From NCBI GenBank assembly GCA_027624035.1, contig JAQBUI010000039.1, forward strand, positions 1-38,674: a stretch of 38,674 bases of DNA, read 5' to 3'. This document shows positions 33,373 through 38,674 of this stretch, piece by piece (position 1 is the first letter of the stretch; each line of letters opens with the position of its first letter). Both the position numbers and the translations under genes were made by a program. A model generated the notes under the pieces. The model worked only from the letters and a program-made list of their open reading frames with translations, was not told the DNA's origin and searched no databases. The DNA is from Pseudomonadota bacterium. Its GTDB lineage: Bacteria; Pseudomonadota; Gammaproteobacteria; Pseudomonadales; Azotimanducaceae.

Positions 33373-34350
33373 ATGAACAGCCAGACACTTGCTACGCCGC
33401 GCACCCAAACGGCACTACCACCCTCCGACGATCCGTTGGCGGACCCACTGCGGCTGCTGAATCTGACAGGCGTTCTTCATTGTCGCGCGGAGCTAACAGC
33501 CCCCTGGGGCATCGATCTGCCCCGCATACCGGACTGCATCGCCATCCACGTGATCACAGAGGGCTGTTGCTGGCTGGATATCGCGGGGCAACCCTCAAAC
33601 AAGATCTCAGCTGGCTCACTGGTGATGATTCCCCACGGAACAGCCCACCAGCTTCGGAGCGAACCGGACGTTCCCACAACCCCGCTGGCCGAAATCCCCG
33701 TGCAGTACATTACTGACCGTTACGAGCACATGCAGCACGGCGGTGGCGGCGCGTTGACGCGAGCCAGCTATTGCGGGGTTCGCTTCGATCCGGCCGCTGC
33801 ACAGCGATTGCTTCAGGTGCTGCCCCTTACCATCCACGTGGATACGTGGGCGCGCGATGATGACTGGCTCCGCGATACCATTGGGCTTATTGCTCGCGAA
33901 GCCGACGACAGGCGGCCCGGCAGCGAAGCCATAGTGACCAGCCTGGCCGACATTCTCGTCGTGCAGGCCATCCGCGCATGGATCGCGTCCGCGCCTGACC
34001 AGACGGGCTGGCTGGGCGCGCTCCGTGATCGCTATGTGGGCCGGGCGCTCGCGGCGATACACCGCGCGCCCGAGAAACCATGGACCGTGGAGAAGCTGGC
34101 GTCAGAAGTCGGCTTGTCGAGGTCCGCGCTCTCCGCACGTTTCTCCGATCAGGTCGGCCAATCCGTCATGCAGTACACCACGGCGTGGCGAATGCAACTG
34201 GCTCGCGCCCGCCTTCTGGAAACCACCGAACCGCTGGAGCTGATCGCTGAACAATTCGGCTACCAATCCGAGGCTGCTTTCAGCCGCGCGTTCAAAAGGA
34301 CTTTTGGGGAAGCCCCGGGGCGCCTCCGCCGCTCCGGCAGATCACACTGA
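33373..34350 (+). CDS. AraC-family transcriptional regulator, cupin type
   Basis: The 325-residue product has an N-terminal cupin-like sensor of the AraC_binding/Cupin_6 kind (ADPLRLLNLTGVLHCRAEL and HVITEGCCWLDIAGQP, then VMIPHGTAHQL) and a C-terminal pair of helix-turn-helix motifs (EKPWTVEKLASEVGLSRSAL and LIAEQFGYQSEAAFSRAFKR). These regulators often control a divergent reductase or dehydrogenase gene, which is the case here (NmrA-type reductase). The ATG follows an AT-rich region with no strong ribosome binding site. The effector is unknown. Confidence 0.9.
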   Translation: MNSQTLATPRTQTALPPSDDPLADPLRLLNLTGVLHCRAELTAPWGIDLPRIPDCIAIHVITEGCCWLDIAGQPSNKISAGSLVMIPHGTAHQLRSEPDVPTTPLAEIPVQYITDRYEHMQHGGGGALTRASYCGVRFDPAAAQRLLQVLPLTIHVDTWARDDDWLRDTIGLIAREADDRRPGSEAIVTSLADILVVQAIRAWIASAPDQTGWLGALRDRYVGRALAAIHRAPEKPWTVEKLASEVGLSRSALSARFSDQVGQSVMQYTTAWRMQLARARLLETTEPLELIAEQFGYQSEAAFSRAFKRTFGEAPGRLRRSGRSH

Positions 34351-34515
34351 CGACTCCGTTTTACGAAACCAGACTGGCGCTATACCAGCGTTCCGCCTTT
34401 GTGTTCCAATGCGCACCCGCGTGGCAACGGGTGCACGCATCAAAGCCATCACTGGCATGAGAGGAGTCTACAGCTGAACACCGCGATATTGGTTCAGGTC
34501 ACGGGGGATACATTC

Positions 34516-35966
34516 GTGAGCGACAGCGCAGCGGAAAGGTATCGATCCGAACCAAGATCTTTCAGGGCCTGGGAGCGCTGCCGGGCAGCCATAAAGATTT
34601 CGCGTTCAACAGCCTGCTGCTTCTTTACTACAACCAGATCCTCGGTGTGTCGGCAAGTGCAGCGTCCGCCGTCCTGGCCATTGGCCTGCTGTTCGATGCC
34701 GTTTCGGATCCGATGGTGGGTGCATTCTCGGACAATCTCAAATCGCGCATGGGCCGCCGCCACCCTCTGATGTACGCGGCAGCGCTGCCGCTCGGCCTGT
34801 TGGTCTTTGCCCTGTTCAGTCCGCCGGAATCGCTCTCGGAAACCGGCCTCGTTATCTGGTTGCTGTGTTCCGTGGTGCTGCTGCACCTCTCGTTCACCTT
34901 CTTCGTTGTGCCGTGGAACGCACTGGCCGCAGAGTTCTCCAACGACTATGTCGAGCGTACCTCCATCATCGCCTACCGCCATCTGGTGGGATGGATCGGC
35001 GGCGTCATCTTCGGCTTCAGCATGTTTACCTTTGTGTTTGCCGCCACGGAGGAATATCCGGTAGGCCAGTTGAACCCGGCTAACTTCCGGCCGTTCGCCA
35101 TCATCACCGGCATCCTCGTTACGCTGTGGGTTCTGCTAACGACATACCTGACGCGCGATCAGGTTCCGTATCTTCTGCAGCCCCAGGAGAAGACCCGTTT
35201 CGACCTGGGCGCAATGGCCGGCCAGTGTATAGCAGCCATACGAAGCCGAAACTTTCGCCTTATCGTCTTCGGTTATCTGACGTTCATCGGTCTCGTAGGC
35301 ATCACCGGGGTGTTCGACGCGTTTATGAACACGTTCTTCTGGGGATTCGCGGCAGAGGAGTTGCGCTAGTTCAGCTTCACCATTGTCGGGGCGCTGGCAG
35401 GCATCGCTGTCTCCGCCCGACTCCAGGAGATGTTTTTGAAGCAGCATCTGCTGCTCGCCGCGCTCTTTGTGGTAATGGTCCTGGCCATGCTGAAAGTCCT
35501 CTTCCGACTGATCGACATCTGGCCCGACAACGGTGACCCCATGCTGGTAGTTGCGCTGGTGACCCAGGATTCGCTGATTGTCTTTGCCATCACTATCGGC
35601 GGCATCATGTTCTCCTCCATGATCGCCGACCTGGTGGATGAACAGGAGTTGCACAACGGGTTGCGACAGGAGGGCGTCTTCACGTCGGTCCTCGGCTTTG
35701 CCGCCAAAGCGAGTTCCAGTCTTGGCCTGATAATCGGCGGTCTGATGCTGGAACACTTCATCGGCTTTCCCCGGGGTGAGGCGCCCGGCACTATCGATGA
35801 GGACGTGCTGTTCCGCCTGGCGATCTCTGACGGGCTACTCATCAACATCTTCATTCTGATACCAGTCTATCTGCTGACCAAATACGATCTGACACGAGAG
35901 GACCTCGCGGACATGCAGACAGGGCTTCAGGCCCGGAGAATTTGCCGGTTTTACACCCGCTCATGA
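34516..35966 (+). pseudogene. Broken GPH-family sugar:cation symporter gene
   Basis: The coding frame gives a typical glycoside-pentoside-hexuronide symporter: TKIFQGLGALPGSHKDFAFN, LLLLYYNQILGVSA and FDAVSDPMVGAFSDNLKSRM, then GRRHPLMY and about twelve hydrophobic segments in all. Two lesions are visible. The probable start (GTG at 34516, MSDSAAER) is in another frame than the body, so there is a frameshift near 34540. An in-frame TAG at 35367-35369 splits the protein in the middle, after which the same frame continues to 35966. If translated at all, the two halves would be about 240 and 178 residues. Readthrough of the amber codon cannot be excluded, but two lesions favour a dead gene. Confidence 0.83.
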
Positions 35967-36039
35967 AATACAAACCTTGCATAGAGTCGATGGGCTGAAC
36001 ATTGAATCTGGCCCCCCGCGTTCACCAGATCGCATCGAC

Positions 36040-36111
36040 GTGATCATAAGTGCAGCCAATGAAATACAGCGAAATATCATTGCCAAGCGGGTTCTGGGAC
36101 TACCGGATTAA
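36040..36111 (+). pseudogene. 3' remnant of an acyl-CoA dehydrogenase gene
   Basis: The frame VIISAANEIQRNIIAKRVLG, then LPD and a TAA stop, matches the highly conserved C-terminus of acyl-CoA dehydrogenases (GGTNEIQRNIIAERVLGLP). Nothing upstream of about 36030 continues the family, and the broken symporter occupies the preceding DNA. So only the last ~23 codons survive, probably after a deletion or insertion at this site. Confidence 0.72.
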
Positions 36112-36144
36112 ATATTTTCGTCAAAGATCCTTTGGACCCCGTGC

Positions 36145-36173
36145 TTGACAAATATCTGCACGAATCGTATACC
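36145..36173 (+). promoter_or_regulatory. Sigma-70 promoter of the RHH/PIN toxin-antitoxin pair
   Basis: A perfect -35 TTGACA (36145-36150) and a -10 TATACC (36168-36173) are separated by 17 bases. The antitoxin ATG follows 30 bases after the -10. TCTATAGA and AGATATCT, overlapping palindromes directly downstream, are likely operator half-sites for the ribbon-helix-helix protein. Confidence 0.75.
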
Positions 36174-36202
36174 TAATCAGGTCTATAGATATCTTAAAAG
36201 CT

Positions 36203-36514
36203 ATGCACAACACTACATTACATATCAAGGTAAGACCCGAGTTGGCAGAAGGTCTTAAGAAGCTGTCCCAGAAAAGGGAAACCTCTGTCGGCGCGTTGGT
36301 TCGTGAGGCCGTGATTTCATGCTATCAATTGGACCTGTTGCATTTGAACGAGAAACAAAGACACGCCGTTGAAGCCTTCAAAGGGACCTACATCAGTGTG
36401 GGCAAGCTGGCGGAAGAAATGGGAATGACCATATGGGATACTCGCAACTGGCTGACAGAACACGACATTGCACAAAACAGCACATACCTGGATGACGATG
36501 TAAGCAATGCCTGA
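36203..36514 (+). CDS. Ribbon-helix-helix antitoxin, UPF0175-like C-terminus
   Basis: The 103-residue product begins like a CopG-type ribbon-helix-helix protein (TLHIKVRPELAEGLKKLSQK, then TSVGALVREAV, residues 5-41), the DNA-binding part. The second half (AVEAFKGTYISVGKLAEEMG, then WDTRNWLTEHDI) resembles UPF0175 proteins, which have a short helix-turn-helix and pair with PIN-like toxins. It is expected to neutralise the downstream toxin and to repress the promoter at 36145. Its stop overlaps the toxin start by eight bases. Base composition is lower in GC than the chromosome around it, which suggests transfer. Confidence 0.8.
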   Translation: MHNTTLHIKVRPELAEGLKKLSQKRETSVGALVREAVISCYQLDLLHLNEKQRHAVEAFKGTYISVGKLAEEMGMTIWDTRNWLTEHDIAQNSTYLDDDVSNA

Positions 36515-37007
36515 GCGAAAATGGGTCTTTGATACCGTCGCCCTTAGCAACTTCTTCCTTTCTGATTCGACCCACCTGCTTGAGAAACGTTACGCCAAAA
36601 ACGGCATCATTACACGCGAGGTATACAATGAACTGGCATCGGGTATGGCGGCATACCCGGCACTTCGAGAGATTGACCGACTCATTGAGACTACTGTGTT
36701 TGAACTCGCGTCGCTGTCCAGTGTTGAACACACAGATTATGTCGAACTGATCGGCCACCTTGGAAAAGGCGAAGCATCCTGCATCGCGCTGGCGAAACAA
36801 CGGGGAGTGGTTGTGGTCACCGATGACAGAATGGCAAGAAAGCAGTGCCAGCAGATGAGCCTGCAGGCGACGGGAACCATCGGCATCTTGAAAGCATCTT
36901 CGTTAGCGGGAGATATCTCGCCTGCCGAGGCGGATGAAATCCTCCATGGAATGATCGCCGCCGGCTTTTATTCTCCAGTCAGAAATATCTCCGATATAGT
37001 TCAGTAG
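36507..37007 (+). CDS. PIN-domain toxin, DUF3368-like
   Basis: The 166-residue product has the acidic residues of a PIN ribonuclease: Asp9 in VFDTVALSNF, Glu42 in EVYNEL, Glu89 in GKGEASCIALA and Asp106/Asp107 in VVTDDRMARK. GKGEA followed by TDDRMAR is typical of DUF3368 proteins. These act as RNases and are neutralised by small antitoxins. The start overlaps the antitoxin gene by eight bases, so the two form an operon. All active-site residues are present, so the toxin seems intact. Confidence 0.83.
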   Translation: MPERKWVFDTVALSNFFLSDSTHLLEKRYAKNGIITREVYNELASGMAAYPALREIDRLIETTVFELASLSSVEHTDYVELIGHLGKGEASCIALAKQRGVVVVTDDRMARKQCQQMSLQATGTIGILKASSLAGDISPAEADEILHGMIAAGFYSPVRNISDIVQ

Positions 37008-37721
37008 ATTGCAGATGGATCTTAGCAAGCATTCTGGCATCAGGCGCAATAGATGGGGCCAGAGTAGAATGGCGCTTGTTTGGCGACAATTACCATGGCC
37101 GCATGACGACAACTATCTTGGCCGGTTGACGTGAGAGAATCGGTTGCTTGTTTTGTGCATGCAGGAACACCGCGCGAGTTTACCTTGCCACTGATTCCGG
37201 TTCGAACACATTTAGGGGAATTGATAGCACAGCCATCCCGAGTTGCTCTATCAAATCCATGAGAGTTGGCAATATTTGATCGCAAGTGGCCACGGGTAGG
37301 CTGCAGTAGATACCCGCCGCCGCCAATGTGACAAAAACTCCGCCAACAACAACGGTTCCAACAAAGCCAGACGCAAATACGACTGGACCGGTCGAGGCTG
37401 GGCATAGGAGCTCATCTGATTGGGGTCTATCTCCACATACTGCACACAGATCTGAGTGCCAGGCACCAACCGCGTGAGGGCAACAGTGGGTAGCCCGCGC
37501 TCAGTCAGGTCACGTGGTCGATAGTCGTTGTCAATCAAACTCTTACGAGTTAGAAATTGGTGGAGGCGGCGGCGATCACATTGGCCTATAAATCAATCGA
37601 TTAGTGAGCGAAATGCTCAAAATGCCCCCAAGCAACCCGTGTTGGGAACTGTGAACTTGTGAGATTGCCAATCGGGCACATCAGTGTCTGCAGGTGCGGC
37701 CCTTTGCTCGGCGTCGGACAT
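37008..37721. other. Gap without a convincing gene; one weak minus-strand frame
   Basis: A minus-strand frame at 37251-37538 (95 codons, LPTVALTRLVPGTQICVQYV) has no recognised family and no ribosome binding site. The overlapping minus-strand frame at 37040-37405 matches nothing either. I see no promoter, repeat or RNA gene. This may be the remains of inserted DNA between two toxin-antitoxin pairs. Confidence 0.4.
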
Positions 37722-38054
37722 TCATGCCGCCTGGTTACCCAAATCGCTGAGTTTCTCCAGCGTATCGGGAAACTTCCTCACCATCAGAATCAATGCCGCG
37801 GCCTGGGCGTTGGGCCGAGCCCGGCCTTGCTCCCAGTTTTCGAGAGTACGCGTCGACACGCGCAGTCGGCGGGCAAATACCGCGCGGGAGATGCGCATCC
37901 GCTCACGCGTGTCGCGGATCAGATCCGCGTCCACTTCAAGGGGAGGGAGGTCCTCGACCTCATGCGAGCGCAGCGTGATTTTCCCCTCACGCTGCTGTTG
38001 CATGGCATCGACGCCTTCCATCAGTTCATCGAACAACTTGCGCTTTTGCTTCAT
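37722..38054 (-). CDS. higA: HigA/NadS-type helix-turn-helix antitoxin
   Basis: The 110-residue product has a Xre-type helix-turn-helix at about residues 46-85 (IRDTRERMRISRAVFARRLR, then VSTRTLENWEQGRARPN). The N-terminus (MKQKRKLFDELMEGVDAMQQ) is charged and probably wraps the toxin. HigA-like antitoxins follow the toxin gene in the operon, as here: the toxin stop and this ATG overlap by four bases (ATGA). It probably represses its own promoter through the palindrome at 38409. Confidence 0.87.
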   Translation of the reverse strand: MKQKRKLFDELMEGVDAMQQQREGKITLRSHEVEDLPPLEVDADLIRDTRERMRISRAVFARRLRVSTRTLENWEQGRARPNAQAAALILMVRKFPDTLEKLSDLGNQAA

Positions 38055-38383
38055 GACCTTCGTCTCCTGGCCTCCAGTTCGGCCTGGATAGCCTTCTTCA
38101 ATAACTTCTTCTCTTCGTTCGTCAGGTCGGCGGCTTCATCCTTGTCATAGTGCGTGAAGAACCAGATCTGGTGATCAGCCGACAGGTAGTAGTAAACGAC
38201 CCTCAGTCCGCCTCGCTTGCCTTTGCCGCGACGCGCGTCTTCCCAACGGACCTTGCGAAACCCGCCGGTGCCGGGCATCAGGTCACCCATTTCCGGGTTC
38301 TCCATCAACGCGCGCTGAAGCCCCCGGTAGCTCTCGTCGGTCAGATAGTCCCCCAGAAGGCGCGTGAACAAGGGGGCTTCCAA
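38051..38383 (-). CDS. higB: HigB/RelE-type mRNA interferase toxin
   Basis: The 110-residue product matches the HigB-2 type RelE/ParE-fold toxins that cut mRNA on the ribosome. It shows APLFTRLLGDYLTDESYRGL, ALMENPEMGDLMPGTGGFRK, RGKGKRGGLRVVYYY and HQIWFFTHYDKDEAADLT in the usual order. The TTG at 38383 gives a short N-terminus and has no clear ribosome binding site. Six codons upstream the frame reads LTKLVFLEAP, so a CTG (38401-38399) stands where relatives have their ATG. The start codon may have changed or may be a rare CTG. The toxin-first order and the overlap with the antitoxin gene are typical of higBA. Confidence 0.84.
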   Translation of the reverse strand: MEAPLFTRLLGDYLTDESYRGLQRALMENPEMGDLMPGTGGFRKVRWEDARRGKGKRGGLRVVYYYLSADHQIWFFTHYDKDEAADLTNEEKKLLKKAIQAELEARRRRS

Positions 38384-38408
38384 GAAAACCAGCTTCGTCA
38401 GTCGAGTG

Positions 38409-38423
38409 TACGCAAGTTGCGTA
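38409..38423. promoter_or_regulatory. 15-bp palindrome upstream of higBA
   Basis: TACGCAAGTTGCGTA is a perfect palindrome around one central base, eight bases before the CTG candidate start of the toxin. HigA-type antitoxins bind such sites to repress their operon. Its position supports an operator role. Confidence 0.6.
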
Positions 38424-38674
38424 TGATATCAAGCATGCGGTGTCGCTATGCGATAGCCCAGTACACGGTAGCCGCGCTGGCGTCTCTCCCACATGAACCG
38501 CCTCGGGATGCCGGGAGGCTGCGCTACGCGGGGGTCTAAGAAGAATAAACGGCATGTCTGGGTGTCTGGGGATGGTCAAAGGCATTTCTGCGGATCAAGG
38601 GCCGTACTGTGAGCAATTGCACCGGGCTGAGTAACTGTCGATCTGGTCCAAAAATGAGCAGGGAAATGCCCGTT
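38424..38674. other. Right-edge region without a gene
   Basis: No supported gene is seen. GCCTC (38500-38504) and GAGGC (38515-38519) form a stem-loop in a GC-rich stretch that looks like a repeat or the end of an inserted element. No second copy exists in the window to test this. Confidence 0.4.

Larger units (their letters stand above)
35967..36202. other. Intergenic region with an acyl-CoA dehydrogenase remnant and a TA promoter
   Basis: The first part holds the tail of an acyl-CoA dehydrogenase gene (36040-36111), and the second part holds a good promoter for the toxin-antitoxin pair. Base composition drops toward AT-rich after about 36110. No other gene is seen. Confidence 0.6.

Noticed and set aside
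34399..34770. 123-codon plus-strand frame before the symporter
   Set aside because: It overlaps the symporter body in another frame. Only its MSDSAAER segment may be the original symporter N-terminus before the frameshift.
35367..35369. TAG in the symporter gene as a pyrrolysine or readthrough codon
   Set aside because: No pyl genes are present in the window and a second lesion exists upstream, so decay is the simpler reading.
1..38674. CRISPR array, tRNA/rRNA genes, intact insertion sequences
   Set aside because: No regularly spaced repeats, no tRNA-like cloverleaf in the gaps examined by eye, and no transposase motifs were seen.

Overview
This window reads as chromosomal DNA of a gammaproteobacterium with moderately high GC. 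Several genes point that way: prfC, holD-rimI, slyX, pilU, a FabY-type ketoacyl synthase and a class I fumarase. I cannot name the genus. Short patches of lower GC carry toxin-antitoxin genes and gene remnants and look like accessory insertions.

Layout. 1-5.1 kb: a polytopic membrane protein, alanine dehydrogenase, a small DUF4124-like exported protein, an EF-G-binding-type zinc-finger protein and an MFS transporter. 5.1-6.3 kb: a holD-like gene coupled to rimI. 6.3-8.0 kb: an AbiE-type system with an intact antitoxin gene (abiEi) behind nested palindromes and a broken toxin gene (abiEii) that has lost its nucleotidyltransferase core and is frameshifted. 8.1-9.7 kb: prfC. 9.8-16.7 kb: a minus-strand lipid and surface run, read from 16.7 kb leftward: sialidase-like protein, membrane protein, acyl desaturase, thiolase and FabY-like ketoacyl synthase. 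16.8-23.5 kb: class I fumarase, then a 1637-residue acyl-CoA carboxylase fusion with carboxyltransferase domains first and biotin carboxylase and biotin carrier last. 23.5-25.2 kb: a TauE/SafE permease divergent from a LysR regulator. 25.2-26.0 kb: noncoding DNA with a cluster of CACGTG palindromes and a dispersed repeat. 26.0-27.2 kb: pilU. 27.4-28.8 kb: a GntR DNA-binding domain fused to a complete AIR synthase (PurM). It is divergent from hisH-hisF-slyX and a PhyH-type dioxygenase (29.2-31.9 kb). 32.4-34.4 kb: an NmrA-type reductase divergent from an AraC regulator. 34.5-36.1 kb: a broken GPH sugar symporter and the tail of an acyl-CoA dehydrogenase. 36.2-38.4 kb: a ribbon-helix-helix/PIN pair and a HigBA-like pair.

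The most interesting object is the GntR-PurM fusion. A purine enzyme is joined to a DNA-binding domain, a near-perfect 22-bp palindrome overlaps its predicted -35 box, and hisHF lies divergently beside it. HisF releases AICAR, a purine intermediate, so a metabolite-sensing switch between purine and histidine synthesis is a plausible but untested idea. Other notable items are four copies of an intergenic repeat (one directly before the carboxylase start), the carboxylase domain order, and the palindrome cluster at 25.3 kb.

No tRNA, rRNA, CRISPR array or intact insertion sequence was recognised. All family names come from motif recognition by eye; no database search was run.
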